In this document: piece by piece, positions 24,468 to 35,180 of the stretch | Numbering within the stretch: the first letter of the stretch is position 1 | Layout of the letters: each line of letters opens with the position of its first letter | Source: Enterobacter genomosp. O | GTDB lineage: Bacteria; Pseudomonadota; Gammaproteobacteria; Enterobacterales; Enterobacteriaceae | Reading direction: 5' to 3' | NCBI RefSeq assembly: GCF_001022965.1 | Contig: NZ_LECZ01000026.1 | Location: forward strand, 434,001-498,000 | DNA length: 64,000 bases | Notes under the pieces: generated by a model | Database searches by the model: none | What the model was told of the DNA's origin: nothing | Seen by the model: the letters and a program-made list of their open reading frames with translations, nothing else | Made by a program: the position numbers and the translations under genes

Positions 24468-25352
24468 ATGAAGCCTTTTTTGCGCTGGTGTTTCGTTGCG
24501 ACAGCTTTAACGCTGGCAGGATGCAGCAACTCTGCCTGGCGTAAGAGCGAAGTCCTCGCAGTGCCATTGCAACCGACTTTGCAGCAGGAAGTGATCCTGG
24601 CACGCATGGAACAAATACTTGCCAGTCGGGCTTTAACCGATGACGAACGCGCACAGCTTTTATATGAGCGCGGAGTGTTGTATGATAGTCTCGGTCTGAG
24701 GGCATTAGCGCGAAATGATTTTTCACAAGCGCTGGCAATCCGACCTGATATGCCTGAAGTATTCAATTACTTAGGCATTTATTTAACGCAGGCAGGCAAT
24801 TTTGATGCTGCCTATGAAGCGTTTGATTCTGTACTTGAGCTTGATCCAACTTACAACTACGCGCACTTGAATCGCGGTATCGCATTGTATTACGGCGGTC
24901 GTGATAAGTTAGCGCAAGATGATCTGCTGGCGTTTTATCAAGACGATCCTAATGATCCTTTCCGTAGCCTGTGGCTTTACATCGTTGAGCAGAAGCTCGA
25001 TGAGAAGCAGGCAAAAGAGGCACTGAAACAGCGCTTCGATAAATCGGACAAGGAACAGTGGGGATGGAACATTGTCGAGTTCTACCTGGGCAACATTAGC
25101 GAAGCAACGCTGATGGAACGCCTCAAGGCGGACGCAACGGATAACACCTCGCTCGCTGAGCATCTCAGTGAAACCAACTTCTATTTAGGTAAGTACTACC
25201 TAAGTCTGGGGGATATGGACAGCGCTACGGCACTGTTCAAATTAGCGGTTGCTAACAACGTACACAACTTCGTTGAGCACCGTTATGCATTGTTGGAATT
25301 ATCGCTCTTGGGCCAGGAGCAAGACGACCTGGCAGAATCGGACCAGCAATAG
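24468..25352 (+). CDS. nlpI: Outer-membrane lipoprotein NlpI
   Basis: Encodes 294 residues, as in E. coli. The type II signal peptide ends in LTLAG|C with Cys19 as the lipidated residue. Tetratricopeptide repeats follow between about 62 and 165 ([50 protein letters not shown]). NlpI is an adaptor that brings murein hydrolases such as MepS to the protease Prc. A longer reading frame from 24411 puts the signal peptide 19 residues inside and is not used. Confidence 0.96.
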   Translation: MKPFLRWCFVATALTLAGCSNSAWRKSEVLAVPLQPTLQQEVILARMEQILASRALTDDERAQLLYERGVLYDSLGLRALARNDFSQALAIRPDMPEVFNYLGIYLTQAGNFDAAYEAFDSVLELDPTYNYAHLNRGIALYYGGRDKLAQDDLLAFYQDDPNDPFRSLWLYIVEQKLDEKQAKEALKQRFDKSDKEQWGWNIVEFYLGNISEATLMERLKADATDNTSLAEHLSETNFYLGKYYLSLGDMDSATALFKLAVANNVHNFVEHRYALLELSLLGQEQDDLAESDQQ

Positions 25353-25459
25353 CTGACGACATAGACATCAGCCCGTAATCTTTTGATTGCCATCATCTTA
25401 ACTGGTGAGGGCGTTGTTGTTCGTCAATACACCTACTTTGAGCCGGTTCACACTTTTCA

Positions 25460-25540
25460 ATGAAAATTGCTAATCATTTTCACGATGAGCTAAGTAGACT
25501 GGCCGCCATTAATATCGAGGCACTTGTACTACATGGCTGA
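25460..25540 (+). CDS. yrbN: Small protein YrbN (26 residues)
   Basis: ATG at 25460 opens a 26-codon frame whose product reads [18 protein letters not shown] then IEALVLHG, one substitution from the E. coli YrbN peptide as I recall it. It ends in TGA at 25538-25540, 8 bp inside deaD, so the two reading frames overlap. The function is unknown; overlap with a cold-shock gene suggests a leader-peptide role in deaD translation. Confidence 0.85.
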   Translation: MKIANHFHDELSRLAAINIEALVLHG

Positions 25541-27431
25541 ATTCGAAACCACTTTTGCAGATCTGGGCCTGAAGGCTCCTATCCTTGAAGCCCTTAACGA
25601 TCTGGGTTACGAAAAACCATCTCCGATCCAGGCTGAGTGTATCCCACACCTGCTTTCTGGTCGTGACGTGCTGGGCATGGCCCAGACTGGTAGCGGTAAA
25701 ACTGCAGCATTCTCGCTGCCGCTGCTGAACAACATTGATCCGGACCTGCGTGCACCGCAGATCCTCGTCCTGGCTCCAACCCGTGAACTGGCTGTTCAGG
25801 TTGCAGAAGCAATGACGGAATTCTCTAAACATATGCGCGGCGTAAACGTGGTAGCCCTGTACGGCGGCCAGCGTTATGACGTGCAGTTACGCGCCCTGCG
25901 CCAGGGTCCACAGATTGTTGTCGGTACGCCGGGCCGTCTGCTGGATCACCTGAAGCGCGGTACTCTGGACCTCTCTAAACTGAGCGGCCTGGTACTGGAT
26001 GAAGCAGATGAAATGCTGCGTATGGGCTTCATCGAAGACGTCGAAACCATCATGGCGCAGATCCCGGAAGGTCATCAGACCGCGCTGTTCTCTGCCACCA
26101 TGCCAGAAGCGATTCGTCGTATCACCAAACGCTTCATGAAAGATCCTCAGGAAGTGCGCATTCAGTCAAGCGTAACCACTCGCCCGGACATCAGCCAGAG
26201 CTACTGGTCTGTGTACGGCATGCGCAAAAACGAAGCGCTGGTACGTTTCCTTGAAGCGGAAGATTTTGATGCGGCGATTATCTTCGTTCGTACCAAAAAC
26301 GCGACCCTGGAAGTGGCTGAAGCACTGGAGCGCAGCGGTTACAACAGCGCAGCGCTGAACGGCGACATGAACCAGGCCCTGCGTGAGCAGACTCTGGAGC
26401 GTCTGAAAGACGGTCGTCTGGATATCCTGATTGCAACCGACGTGGCAGCACGTGGTCTGGACGTTGAACGTATCAGCCTGGTTGTAAACTACGACATCCC
26501 AATGGATTCTGAGTCTTACGTTCACCGTATCGGTCGTACCGGTCGTGCGGGTCGTGCTGGTCGTGCGCTGCTGTTCGTTGAGAACCGCGAGCGTCGTCTG
26601 CTGCGTAACATTGAACGCACCATGAAGCTGACCATTCCAGAAGCTGACCTGCCAAACGCAGATCTGCTGGGCAAACGCCGTCTGGAAAAATTCGCCGCGA
26701 AAGTACAGCAGCAGCTGGAAAGCAGCGATCTGGATCAGTACCGTGCGCTGCTGTCGCAGATTCAGCCTACCGCTGAAGGCGAAGAGCTGGACATGGAAAC
26801 CCTGGCTGCAGCACTGCTGAAAATGGCTCAGGGCGAACGTAGCCTGATCGTGCCACCAGATGCGCCGATGCGTCCTAAGCGTGAATTCCGTGACCGTGAC
26901 GATCGTTTCGAACGTCGTGGCGACCGTAATGACCGCAATGACCGTGGCCCACGTGGTGACCGTCCAGAGCGTGGCGGTGAAGATCGTCCACGTCGTGAAC
27001 GCCGTGACGCGGGTGACATGGAACTGTACCGCATTGAAGTGGGCCGTGATGATGGTGTTGAAGTTCGTCACATCGTTGGCGCGATCGCTAACGAAGGCGA
27101 CATCAGCAGCCGTTACATTGGTAACATCAAGCTGTTCGCTTCCCACTCTACCATCGAACTGCCAAAAGGCATGCCGGGTGAAGTACTGCAGCACTTTACG
27201 CGTACCCGCATCCTGAACAAGCCGATGAACATGCAGCTGATGGGCGATGCACAGCCACGCCCTGACCGCGGTGGTGAACGTCGTGGCGGTGGTCGCAGCT
27301 TCGGTGGCGAACGTCGTGAAGGCGGTCGTAGCGAAGGTCGCGGTGGTGAAGGTCGTCGTTTCTCCGGCGAGCGCCGCGAAAACCGTGGACCACGTCGTGA
27401 AGAAGGCACCAGCCGTCGCCGTGACGCGTAA
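25533..27431 (+). CDS. deaD: ATP-dependent RNA helicase DeaD (CsdA)
   Basis: Encodes 632 residues from the ATG at 25533 ([13 protein letters not shown]). DEAD-box motifs are intact: Q motif, [22 protein letters not shown] in [15 protein letters not shown], and [12 protein letters not shown] dimerisation region and RNA-binding domain follow (about 480-560), separated by an Arg/Asp-rich linker. The C-terminal tail is rich in RGG/ERR units. It unwinds structured RNA for 50S assembly and mRNA decay in the cold. The tail ends in SRRRDA, a little different from E. coli. Confidence 0.96.
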   Translation: MAEFETTFADLGLKAPILEALNDLGYEKPSPIQAECIPHLLSGRDVLGMAQTGSGKTAAFSLPLLNNIDPDLRAPQILVLAPTRELAVQVAEAMTEFSKHMRGVNVVALYGGQRYDVQLRALRQGPQIVVGTPGRLLDHLKRGTLDLSKLSGLVLDEADEMLRMGFIEDVETIMAQIPEGHQTALFSATMPEAIRRITKRFMKDPQEVRIQSSVTTRPDISQSYWSVYGMRKNEALVRFLEAEDFDAAIIFVRTKNATLEVAEALERSGYNSAALNGDMNQALREQTLERLKDGRLDILIATDVAARGLDVERISLVVNYDIPMDSESYVHRIGRTGRAGRAGRALLFVENRERRLLRNIERTMKLTIPEADLPNADLLGKRRLEKFAAKVQQQLESSDLDQYRALLSQIQPTAEGEELDMETLAAALLKMAQGERSLIVPPDAPMRPKREFRDRDDRFERRGDRNDRNDRGPRGDRPERGGEDRPRRERRDAGDMELYRIEVGRDDGVEVRHIVGAIANEGDISSRYIGNIKLFASHSTIELPKGMPGEVLQHFTRTRILNKPMNMQLMGDAQPRPDRGGERRGGGRSFGGERREGGRSEGRGGEGRRFSGERRENRGPRREEGTSRRRDA

Positions 27432-27463
27432 GCCTTACGCAACTGACGTAAAGTAAAATATAC

Positions 27464-27494
27464 AGCCCCGATACACGCTATCGGGGCTTTTTTT
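27464..27494 (+). terminator. Terminator after deaD
   Basis: An AGCCCCGATA/TATCGGGGCT stem with a CACGC loop and seven T residues, 32 bp beyond the deaD stop. Confidence 0.85.
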
Positions 27495-27503
27495 ATTCCT
27501 TTT

Positions 27504-27528
27504 GTACTCTTGTACTGGTACAGTGCGT
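27504..27528. promoter_or_regulatory. Probable TrpR operator at the mtr promoter
   Basis: The segment GTACTCTTGTACTGGTACAG contains the GTACT/GTAC half sites used by the Trp repressor and lies about 45-70 bp before the mtr start. E. coli mtr is repressed by TrpR here and activated by TyrR. No clear TyrR box was identified by eye. Confidence 0.5.
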
Positions 27529-27573
27529 CACATTAAAATGCAGAACCGCATTATTGACTGGAGAAAAGGCTGT

Positions 27574-28818
27574 ATGGCGACACTAACCACCACCCAAACG
27601 TCACCTTCGCTGCTTGGCGGCGTGGTGATCATCGGCGGAACCATCATTGGTGCCGGGATGTTCTCCCTGCCCGTGGTTATGTCCGGTGCGTGGTTCTTCT
27701 GGTCGCTGGCCGCGCTGGTCTTTACCTGGTTCTGCATGCTCCATTCCGGGCTGATGATCCTTGAAGCGAACCTGAACTACCGCATTGGCTCCAGCTTCGA
27801 CACCATCACCAAAGATCTGTTAGGCAAAGGCTGGAACCTGGTGAATGGACTGTCCATCGCGTTTGTGCTCTATATCCTGACCTATGCGTATATCTCGGCG
27901 AGCGGCTCGATTCTGCATCACACCTTCTCGGAGATGTCGCTGAACGTTCCGGCGCGTCTGGCAGGATTGTGCTTTGCGCTGGGCGTGGCGTTTATCGTCT
28001 GGATGAGTACCAAAGCGGTAAGCCGGATGACGGCGATCGTACTGGGTGCAAAGGTTATAACCTTCTTCCTGACGTTCGGCAGCCTGCTGGGGCACGTGAC
28101 GCCGGCAACGCTGTTTAACGTCGCAGAAGTGAATACCTCCTACACGCCGTATCTGCTGATGACGCTGCCGTTCTGCCTGGCGTCGTTTGGCTACCATGGT
28201 AACGTGCCGAGCCTGATGAAATACTACGGCAAGGATCCGCGTACCATTGTGAAGTGCCTGGTCTACGGTACGCTGCTGGCGCTGGGGCTGTACGTCATCT
28301 GGCTGCTTGGGACAATGGGCAACATCCCGCGCCCGGAATTTATCGGCATTGCGCAGAAGGGCGGTAATATCGATGTGCTGGTGCAGGCGCTGAGCGGCGT
28401 GTTGAACAGCCGCAGTCTGGATCTGCTGCTGGTGGTGTTCTCCAACTTTGCGGTAGCGAGCTCTTTCCTCGGGGTGACGCTGGGCCTGTTTGACTACCTG
28501 GCGGATCTGTTTGGCTTTGATGATTCTGCGATGGGGCGCTTCAAAACCGCGCTGCTGACCTTCCTGCCACCGATTGTGGGTGGCCTGCTGTGGCCGAACG
28601 GTTTCCTGTATGCCATCGGCTATGCCGGCCTGGCGGCGACCATCTGGGCGGCAATTGTGCCGGCGCTGCTGGCGCGTAAATCACGTAAACGCTTTGGCAG
28701 CCCTAAATTCCGCGTCTGGGGCGGCAAGCCGATGATTGCACTGATACTGGTGTTTGGTGTTGGTAACGCGCTGGTCCACGTGCTGTCGAGCTTCAACCTG
28801 CTGCCTGTGTATCAGTAA
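27574..28818 (+). CDS. mtr: Tryptophan-specific permease Mtr
   Basis: Encodes 414 residues as in E. coli, starting [18 protein letters not shown]. About eleven membrane helices of the aromatic amino acid permease (HAAAP) family begin with [14 protein letters not shown], the conserved unwound-helix motif of this superfamily. It imports tryptophan at high affinity with protons. An upstream in-frame ATG/GTG region from 27502 falls in the operator and is not used. Confidence 0.96.
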   Translation: MATLTTTQTSPSLLGGVVIIGGTIIGAGMFSLPVVMSGAWFFWSLAALVFTWFCMLHSGLMILEANLNYRIGSSFDTITKDLLGKGWNLVNGLSIAFVLYILTYAYISASGSILHHTFSEMSLNVPARLAGLCFALGVAFIVWMSTKAVSRMTAIVLGAKVITFFLTFGSLLGHVTPATLFNVAEVNTSYTPYLLMTLPFCLASFGYHGNVPSLMKYYGKDPRTIVKCLVYGTLLALGLYVIWLLGTMGNIPRPEFIGIAQKGGNIDVLVQALSGVLNSRSLDLLLVVFSNFAVASSFLGVTLGLFDYLADLFGFDDSAMGRFKTALLTFLPPIVGGLLWPNGFLYAIGYAGLAATIWAAIVPALLARKSRKRFGSPKFRVWGGKPMIALILVFGVGNALVHVLSSFNLLPVYQ

Positions 28819-28826
28819 GTTTTTGT

Positions 28827-28899
28827 GCCGGATGGCGGCTACGCCTTATCCGGCCTACGCGATCCCGTAGGCCCGGTAAGCGAAGCGCCACCGGGCAAT
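28827..28899. repeat. Two REP units in opposite orientation (BIME-like)
   Basis: GCCGGATGGCGGCTACGCC...TTATCCGGCCTAC is followed by GTAGGCCCGGTAAGCGAAGC then GCCACCGGGC. Two palindromic units separated by a few bases lie between convergent mtr and yhbW, the usual location of such mosaics. Confidence 0.8.
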
Positions 28900-28903
28900 A
28901 AGG

Positions 28904-29911
28904 CTACCCCACCAACTCCTCTTTCACCTGCATCGCCAGCTCAAACGAGTGCAAACGCGCCTGGTGATCGAAAATCTGGCCGTTAACCATAATCTCATCG
29001 GCCTGCGTCTCGCGCAGCACCGCTTCAAGCCCGTGACGCACCTTCGCCTTATCCCCCACCAGTGACATGCTCAGCGCCTGTTGAACGCCATACTGTTCGG
29101 AGGCTGACCACAGCTGGTGCATATTCTCCACCGGCGGCGGAAGCTGGCCCGTCTCACCGCGACGCAGCTTCACAAACGCCTGCTGCATGGAGGTAAACAG
29201 GAATTCCGCATCGCGATTGCTGTCGGCGGCAATGATGTTGATACAGACCATCGCGTACGGCTTCTCCAGCCGTTCGGAGGGTTTGAAGTTCGTGCGGTAG
29301 AGATGCAGCGCCTGATGCAGCATATCCGGTGCGAAGTGTGAGGCAAACGCAAACGGCAGCCCCAGCTGTGCGGCAAGCTGCGCGCTATAAAGACTTGAGC
29401 CTAACAGCCATACCGGGATCTTCTCACCGTAACCCGGCACCGGGCGCACGTGCGGGTTAGGATCGCGCGCGTCGAACCAGTCCACCAGTTCAGCCACATC
29501 ACGCGGGAAGTTGTCGATATCGCCACTCATATGGCGGCGCAGGGCGCGCATGGTTGGCTGATCGCTGCCCGGCGCACGACCAAGCCCTAAATCTATACGG
29601 CCCGGATAGAGCGTATTCAGCGTGCCAAACTGCTCGGCAATCACCAGCGGGGCGTGGTTCGGCAGCATCACGCCGCCGGAGCCCAGATGCAGGGTAGTGG
29701 TATTTGCCGCCAGATAGCCGATCAGAACCGAGGTCGCGGCGCTGGCGATGCCCACCATGTTGTGGTGCTCGGCCAGCCAGTAGCGGTGATAGCCACGCTT
29801 TTCAGCCAGACGTGCGAGATCCAGAGAGTGGGAAAAGGCCTCTCTTGCCGAGGAGCCTTGTGGGATCGGCGCCAGATCCAGCACCGAAAACGGAATGGTT
29901 TTGTCGGTCAT
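28904..29911 (-). CDS. yhbW: Luciferase-like flavin monooxygenase YhbW
   Basis: Encodes 335 residues, as in E. coli. The bacterial luciferase-type TIM barrel signatures are seen: WLAEHHNM near residue 45, [36 protein letters not shown], and [16 protein letters not shown]. The family uses reduced flavin and oxygen; the physiological substrate of YhbW is not known. It is convergent with mtr across REP units and lies beside the ubiV gene in the same direction. Confidence 0.93.
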   Translation of the reverse strand: MTDKTIPFSVLDLAPIPQGSSAREAFSHSLDLARLAEKRGYHRYWLAEHHNMVGIASAATSVLIGYLAANTTTLHLGSGGVMLPNHAPLVIAEQFGTLNTLYPGRIDLGLGRAPGSDQPTMRALRRHMSGDIDNFPRDVAELVDWFDARDPNPHVRPVPGYGEKIPVWLLGSSLYSAQLAAQLGLPFAFASHFAPDMLHQALHLYRTNFKPSERLEKPYAMVCINIIAADSNRDAEFLFTSMQQAFVKLRRGETGQLPPPVENMHQLWSASEQYGVQQALSMSLVGDKAKVRHGLEAVLRETQADEIMVNGQIFDHQARLHSFELAMQVKEELVG

Positions 29912-29989
29912 AACAGCTCACTTTGTCGACGGTGAATCTTTAATATTGCATTAAAAAATCATAACCGTTGTTAACAAAGTGAGCCTTTT

Positions 29990-30868
29990 TTACGCCTGCA
30001 GCTCCAGCCCGGCGAGACGTTTCCAGTAGCCGTTGCAGTCGCTGTTAGCCTGTAGCGGCAGCGGAGAGGCACCGTTTTCATTGGCGCGGAAGGCATCAAG
30101 CATCGCGAACACGCCGGTATCCAGCGGCGACAGCCGAACCATATCCACCAGCCCGTCCATCGATGCCAGCTCATTGCCCAGGTTATAGACATAGCCGCTC
30201 ATGGTCTGAATGCCGTTCAGGACAAACACCTGTTGATTCTCCTGCGACAGCATGCTGCGGCCGTTCGGGTACTTAATGCAGCAGGTTTCACACTCGTCTT
30301 TCGGGCGGTCTTCCGAGCGTGCGGTAAAGCAGCGCGCAGAGTAAGCCAGCGGCAGATGACCGTAGCTTAGCACTTCCACTTCAAACTGATTGCGAATGCC
30401 CAGCTCTTCACACTGCGTGAGCAGGTTTGCCAGCCAGTCACGGGAAAGTTCCACCGGCATGCACCAGCGCGTCATTCCCTGCTTGAGCAGCAGGCGCAGG
30501 GTCACTGCGTTATAGCAGTTCAACGCGTGGCCCGCGACAAACGGCAGCTTGCGTTCGGCGCATATGTTCACCACGCCCAGATCGCTCGCTTCCAGCAGGA
30601 ACTCGCCGTTCTCAACGTAGCGTTTTAGTTCGCCCAGTTCAGAAGAAGCCTGAACCAGCGCGAGCGTCGAAAGCACCACCTGTTTGCCGCTTCCGGCGAG
30701 GGTTTTCGCCATGTCCAGCCAGTCGCCCACTTTGGTCGCCCGGCGTTTGCTGCACACCGCTTCGCCGAGGTAAATCACATCGGCGCTGCTGGTCGCTGCC
30801 TGTTGGTAAAAATCTTCCAGCGTCTCTTTTGGCCAGTAGTAGAGCACTGGCCCTAATGAATATTTCAT
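29990..30868 (-). CDS. ubiV: Oxygen-independent ubiquinone hydroxylation protein UbiV
   Basis: Encodes 292 residues starting MKYSLGPVLYYWPKE. It is a U32 peptidase-family protein. Four conserved iron-sulfur cysteines are visible: Cys39 (GEAVCSKRR) and the group CFTARSEDRPKDECETCC near 180-197. With UbiU it replaces the oxygen-dependent hydroxylases in anaerobic ubiquinone synthesis. A longer frame from 30997 overlaps ubiU and has no support. ubiU lies 7 bp upstream. Confidence 0.95.
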   Translation of the reverse strand: MKYSLGPVLYYWPKETLEDFYQQAATSSADVIYLGEAVCSKRRATKVGDWLDMAKTLAGSGKQVVLSTLALVQASSELGELKRYVENGEFLLEASDLGVVNICAERKLPFVAGHALNCYNAVTLRLLLKQGMTRWCMPVELSRDWLANLLTQCEELGIRNQFEVEVLSYGHLPLAYSARCFTARSEDRPKDECETCCIKYPNGRSMLSQENQQVFVLNGIQTMSGYVYNLGNELASMDGLVDMVRLSPLDTGVFAMLDAFRANENGASPLPLQANSDCNGYWKRLAGLELQA

Positions 30869-30875
30869 GATTATC

Positions 30876-31871
30876 TCACTGCCATTTACGGTGATACGCG
30901 CCCAGCGTGGTTTGCGTGCCTTCGGACATCGACCCAAGCGTCTCCATCCACGCCGGCTGCGGGGCGTAGTTCTGCGGATCCGCCATGCAGCGGTCAATGG
31001 CCTGACGCCAGACTTTCGCTACCTGGCTCACGTAGGCCGGGCTGCGCTGGCGACCTTCGATTTTCACCGAGGCAATATTGGCCGCCAGCAGTTCCGGCAG
31101 CAGCTCCAGCGTGTTGAGGCTGGTGGGCTCTTCCAGCGCGTGGTAGCGCTCGCCGTCGACCAGATAGCGGCCTTTACACAGGGTTGGATAACCGGCGTTT
31201 TCACCGTCCTGATAGCGGTCGATCAGCACCTCATTCAGGCGAGATTCCAGCCCCTGCGGCGTTTGCTGCCAGCGGACAAAGCGGGCAGGGGAGCAGGCTC
31301 CGACGGTATTAGGCGATTCCCCGGTTAAATAAGACGAGAGATAGCAACGGCCTTCGGCCATGATGCACAGGCTGCCGAAGGCGAAAACTTCCAGCGGCAC
31401 TGGCGTGACGCGCGCGAGTTGCTTAACCTGATGAATGGAGAGCACGCGCGGCAGCACCACGCGGGCCACGTCAAAGTGTTGATGATAAAAACGTACGGCC
31501 TCTTCGTTGGTGGCTGATGCCTGAACAGAGACGTGGCGCTCAATATGGGGATAGCGTTCTGCCGCATACTCAAGCATGGCGAGATCGGCCAGGATCAGCG
31601 CATCGGCACCCAGCTGTGCTGCCATATCCACCGCACGCTGCCAGCGGGCGTAGCCGTCAGGATGGGCAAAGGTGTTGATGGCGATATGCAGTTTGCGGCG
31701 GTGCTGGTGAACGAAGTTAACGGCTTCCTGAAGCTTTTTCTCCGTAAAGTTGAGGCCAGCAAAATGGCGGGCGTTGGTATCATCCTTCAGCCCGATATAG
31801 ACCGCATCGGCCCCATTTTCGATGGCCGCCTTAAGCGCCGGAAGGTTTCCGGCAGGGCAGAGCAGCTCCAT
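30876..31871 (-). CDS. ubiU: Oxygen-independent ubiquinone hydroxylation protein UbiU
   Basis: Encodes 331 residues, as in E. coli. U32-family signature region and the iron-sulfur cysteines are present (FGSLCIMAEGRCYLSSY, VGACSPARF, TLCKGRYLV). UbiU partners UbiV. The two genes form a short operon divergent from ubiT, whose product completes the pathway; the 210-bp spacer should hold oxygen-responsive control, but no good FNR palindrome was seen by eye. Confidence 0.96.
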   Translation of the reverse strand: MELLCPAGNLPALKAAIENGADAVYIGLKDDTNARHFAGLNFTEKKLQEAVNFVHQHRRKLHIAINTFAHPDGYARWQRAVDMAAQLGADALILADLAMLEYAAERYPHIERHVSVQASATNEEAVRFYHQHFDVARVVLPRVLSIHQVKQLARVTPVPLEVFAFGSLCIMAEGRCYLSSYLTGESPNTVGACSPARFVRWQQTPQGLESRLNEVLIDRYQDGENAGYPTLCKGRYLVDGERYHALEEPTSLNTLELLPELLAANIASVKIEGRQRSPAYVSQVAKVWRQAIDRCMADPQNYAPQPAWMETLGSMSEGTQTTLGAYHRKWQ

Positions 31872-32082
31872 AATTTATCCTGATGTAGTCGATCGCAAAA
31901 TTGTTAACGAGCTGGGATTTTAATTAACCCATACGCGACAATTTTTGATTTAAGGCAGCTAATGGCGTATTGATGACACCAATAATGAAGTACGCCGGAG
32001 GACGGTTTGTTGATTTACGCCGCTATGTTGTCCTTCGGATATGGCAAAATAGCAGGACTATAGATATCAGGGAGTAAAGCTC

Positions 32083-32607
32083 GTGCTGGATAAACTGCGT
32101 TCACGTCTCGTACAATTTGGACCATCAATGCTGAGCGTGCCGGTAAAACTGGCGCCGTTCGCGCTTAAACGCCAGGTGCTGGAGCAGGTCCTGGGCTGGC
32201 AGTTTCGTCAGGCGCTGCAGGATGGCGAGCTGGAATTCCTGGAAGGCCGCTGGTTAAGCATTGAGGTACGCGACATCGGTCTGCGCTGGTTTACCTCTGT
32301 TGAGAATGACCAGCTGATCGTACGCGAATCCGCCGACGCGGATGTGAGCTTTAGCGCCAACGCCAGCGATCTGCTGATGATCGCCGCGCGTAAGCAAGAC
32401 CCGGACACGCTCTTCTTCCAGCGCCGTCTGGTAATTGAGGGCGATACGGAGCTCGGCCTGTACGTTAAGAATTTAATGGATGCCATTGAGCTGGAGCAGA
32501 TGCCGAAAGCGCTGCGCGTGATGTTAATGCAAATGGCAGATTTCGTTGAGGCCGGGCTGAAAACCCCGCCGGACGGTAAACACACTTCAGTAGGTGAGCC
32601 ATGCTGA
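32083..32607 (+). CDS. ubiT: Ubiquinone biosynthesis accessory factor UbiT (SCP2 domain)
   Basis: Encodes 174 residues starting at GTG (MLDKLRSRLVQFGPS). The SCP2 sterol-carrier fold spans about 40-140 and would bind the hydrophobic polyprenyl intermediates. It is the anaerobic counterpart of UbiJ. Its ribosome site GGGAG lies 10 bp upstream. It overlaps yhbS by 7 bp. Confidence 0.95.
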   Translation: MLDKLRSRLVQFGPSMLSVPVKLAPFALKRQVLEQVLGWQFRQALQDGELEFLEGRWLSIEVRDIGLRWFTSVENDQLIVRESADADVSFSANASDLLMIAARKQDPDTLFFQRRLVIEGDTELGLYVKNLMDAIELEQMPKALRVMLMQMADFVEAGLKTPPDGKHTSVGEPC

Positions 32608-33104
32608 TTCGAGTCGAAATTGGGATTGATGCGCCGGGGATCGATGCGTTGCTGCGCCGCTCCTTTGAGAGCGATGCCGAAGCCCAACTGGTCCACGATC
32701 TTCGCGAAGACGGCCTGATTACGCTGGGGCTGGTTGCCACCGATGACGAAGGTCAGGTGGTGGGCTATGTTGCCTTCAGTCCGGTAACCGTGCAGGGTGA
32801 AGAGCTCCAGTGGGTAGGAATGGCGCCGCTGGCGGTGGATGAAAGCTATCGCGGGCAGGGCCTGGCGCGCCAGCTGGTCTATGAAGGGCTGGATTCGCTC
32901 AATGAGTTCGGTTATGCGGCCGTTGTGACGCTGGGCGATCCGGCGTTCTATGGCCGTTTAGGCTTTGAGCAGGCCGCCCATTACGATCTCCGCTGCCGCT
33001 GGCCGGGGACGGAATCCGCCTTCCAGGTGCATCGTCTGGCGGACGACGCGCTCAACGGCGTGAATGGCCTGGTAGAGTACCACGACCATTTCAATCGCTT
33101 TTAA
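32601..33104 (+). CDS. yhbS: GNAT-family N-acetyltransferase YhbS
   Basis: Encodes 167 residues with the acetyl-CoA-binding segment [15 protein letters not shown] (Q/RxxGxG/A) and the C-terminal [14 protein letters not shown] typical of GNAT enzymes. The substrate in cells is not certain. The start codon overlaps the end of ubiT, so co-translation with that gene is likely. Confidence 0.92.
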   Translation: MLIRVEIGIDAPGIDALLRRSFESDAEAQLVHDLREDGLITLGLVATDDEGQVVGYVAFSPVTVQGEELQWVGMAPLAVDESYRGQGLARQLVYEGLDSLNEFGYAAVVTLGDPAFYGRLGFEQAAHYDLRCRWPGTESAFQVHRLADDALNGVNGLVEYHDHFNRF

Positions 33105-33378
33105 TCAGGCTCTCGCGTAGCGCCTCAAATGAGCCGTCTCCGGTCACGAGGCGCTCTTTCTGGCGCTTAGTCAGCTGCTTAATTCGGTATTCCAGCCTGA
33201 GCGCCAGCGATCTGTCGCCCACGGCGGCTGAAAATGCCAGCTGCAATTCCCCTTTTCCCCGCAGCGCCTTCGCCCCTTTCCCCGTTTGATGCTGTAAAAA
33301 ACGCCGCGCCACATCGGTGGTGATCCCGGTGTAGAGAGCGTTATCAGCGGTTCGGACAAGATAGAGAAACCAGCACAC
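33091..33378 (-). CDS. yhbQ: GIY-YIG nuclease-superfamily protein YhbQ
   Basis: About 95 residues if started at the GTG at 33378 (reading [20 protein letters not shown]). The compact GIY-YIG fold shows LYLV, LYTGIT, the arginine in [10 protein letters not shown] and [10 protein letters not shown]. coli YhbQ is 100 residues and begins at the same place. An ATG-started frame from 33444 would overlap yhbP and adds 22 residues with no similarity. Its 3' end overlaps yhbS by 14 bp. Confidence 0.85.
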   Translation of the reverse strand: MCWFLYLVRTADNALYTGITTDVARRFLQHQTGKGAKALRGKGELQLAFSAAVGDRSLALRLEYRIKQLTKRQKERLVTGDGSFEALRESLIKSD

Positions 33379-33434
33379 GGTAAACGGATTCAGTATGTTA
33401 AGGTGAACGCACCATAGCATGAGAGAGAACGAAA

Positions 33435-33869
33435 ATGGAAACACTGGCCGCCATTAACCGCTGGCTGGCGAAGCAGCATGTCGTCACCTGGTGCGTGTAC
33501 AGCGAGGGTGAGATGTGGTGTGCAAACGCGTTTTACTACTACGATCCCGAGCGCGTCGCGTTTTACGTCATGAGCGAAGACAAAACGCGTCATGCGCAGA
33601 TGACCGGCCCGCAGGCAAAGGTGGCGGGCACGGTGAATGGCCAGCCTAAAACGGTGGCGCTGATCCGCGGCGTGCAGTTTAAAGGGGAGATCCGTCGTCT
33701 GGACGGAGAAGAGAGCGACGCGCGTCGTAAGCACTACACGCGCCGCTTTCCGGTTGCCGCTGCGCTAAAAGCCCCGGTGTGGGAAATCCGCCTTGATGAG
33801 CTGAAATTTACCGACAACACCCTGGGCTTTGGCAAGAAGCTGCACTGGTTACGCGCCGAGCAGGCGTAG
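33435..33869 (+). CDS. yhbP: Pyridoxamine 5'-phosphate oxidase-like protein YhbP (UPF0306)
   Basis: Encodes 144 residues (E. coli 147). It has the split-barrel flavin-binding-type fold with [20 protein letters not shown] near the N-terminus and [18 protein letters not shown] in the middle. No catalytic function is established. Its 3' end overlaps convergent yhbO by 21 bp. Confidence 0.92.
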   Translation: METLAAINRWLAKQHVVTWCVYSEGEMWCANAFYYYDPERVAFYVMSEDKTRHAQMTGPQAKVAGTVNGQPKTVALIRGVQFKGEIRRLDGEESDARRKHYTRRFPVAAALKAPVWEIRLDELKFTDNTLGFGKKLHWLRAEQA

Positions 33870-34367
33870 CGCTTCGCGGTTAAACGCCGGGAGATCGTCC
33901 GGGGTCCGGCTGGTGATCAGCTGATCTTTGTCGTTGACCACTTCCTGATCGTAAAACTCGGCCCCCGCGTTTTTCAGATCGATAACGATCGGCTTCACGG
34001 CCGTGAGCTTACGCCCGCGGACAACCTCCGCGCTGATGAGCAACTGCGGGCCGTGACAGATGGCAAAGACCGGTTTGCCGGTCGAGACAAAGTCCCGGGT
34101 AAAGGTCACAAAACGCTCGTCCCCGCGCAGGGAATCCGGCGAATGTCCGCCCGGTAACAGCAGGGCGTCAAAATCGGAGGGGCTAACGTTATCGATGGTC
34201 TCGTCGATGGTCACGCTGGCCTCGCCCTTATGGCCCTTCACCGTTTTGCCCGCTTCTTTCTCAATGGTGATGACCTCATGTCCCGCCTTGCGGAACGCCT
34301 CTGCGGGAGAGGTGAATTCTGAATCTTCAAACTCGTCGGTAATCAAGACTGCGATTTTCTTGCCCAT
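33849..34367 (-). CDS. yhbO: DJ-1/PfpI-family stress protein YhbO
   Basis: Encodes 172 residues. The nucleophile elbow AICHGPQLL has Cys104; the supporting acidic residue lies in DEFEDSEF and a His follows Cys104 directly. The E. coli protein is described as a glyoxalase or deglycase and protects from several stresses; which reaction matters in cells is debated. It is convergent with yhbP and divergent from yraR. Confidence 0.95.
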   Translation of the reverse strand: MGKKIAVLITDEFEDSEFTSPAEAFRKAGHEVITIEKEAGKTVKGHKGEASVTIDETIDNVSPSDFDALLLPGGHSPDSLRGDERFVTFTRDFVSTGKPVFAICHGPQLLISAEVVRGRKLTAVKPIVIDLKNAGAEFYDQEVVNDKDQLITSRTPDDLPAFNREALRLLGA

Positions 34368-34495
34368 GCTTCCTCCGTTGTTTTGGCTTCAGACTGATTT
34401 TTCTCCGCTTGTGGTAAATACTTACCTGTAACAGACTTTTAAGTGTGGTCGACCACGGCGAGTTCGCAAACGGACAATTCTGTAAAGGGGATAAG

Positions 34496-35140
34496 ATGAG
34501 TCAGGTACTGATAACAGGCGCAACCGGGCTGGTGGGCGGGCATTTGCTGCGCCTGCTGATTCAGGATCGTCACGTGAACTACATTGCTGCCCCGACGCGG
34601 CGCCCGCTCGCGGACGTTTCCGGCGTTTTTAACCCGCACGACCCGCAGCTGACTGACGCGCTGGCGCAGGTACAGGATCCGATTGATATCGCCTTTTGCT
34701 GTCTCGGCACGACCAGGCGCGAGGCGGGCAGTAAAGAGGCGTTTGTGCATGCCGACTACACGCTGGTGGTGGATACGGCACTCACGGCCAAAAGGCTGGG
34801 GGCCAAACATTTTCTGGTGGTCAGCTCGCTCGGCGCCAGTGCCGGTTCGCCCTTTTTCTACAACAAAGTGAAGGGCAAAATGGAAGAGGCGCTGATTGCC
34901 CAGAAGTGGGAGCACCTAACGATTGTTCGCCCCTCCATGCTGCTGGGACACCGCGACGAACGGCGTTTTAACGAGTCAATTTTCGCTCCGCTGTTCCGCA
35001 TCCTTCCCGGAAACTGGAAATCCGTTGAGGCGCGGGACGTGGCGCGCGCGATGCTGAAAGAGGCGCTTTCCCCTTCGAAGGAAGGGGTGAACATAATACC
35101 TTCGGCAAAACTGCGTGAAATCGCACAGGGCGAGGCGTAA
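34496..35140 (+). CDS. yraR: NAD(P)-binding short-chain-type protein YraR
   Basis: Encodes 214 residues starting [18 protein letters not shown]. The Rossmann motif TGATGLVG and the conserved VVSSLGAS and YNKVKGKME segments (the active-site Tyr-x-x-x-Lys position is YNKVK) place it in the atypical SDR/NmrA-like group. The substrate is unknown. The shorter start is set by the ribosome site AGGGG before 34496. Confidence 0.92.
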   Translation: MSQVLITGATGLVGGHLLRLLIQDRHVNYIAAPTRRPLADVSGVFNPHDPQLTDALAQVQDPIDIAFCCLGTTRREAGSKEAFVHADYTLVVDTALTAKRLGAKHFLVVSSLGASAGSPFFYNKVKGKMEEALIAQKWEHLTIVRPSMLLGHRDERRFNESIFAPLFRILPGNWKSVEARDVARAMLKEALSPSKEGVNIIPSAKLREIAQGEA

Positions 35141-35180
35141 ACTCCCCCGGCTAATTACCTAATACTCTCCGGGGAATGCT

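Noticed and set aside
31940-31990. Possible FNR sites (TTGATTTAAGG, TTGATGACACCAA)
   Set aside because: Only one half-site of each fits TTGAT-N4-ATCAA; the second halves are poor.
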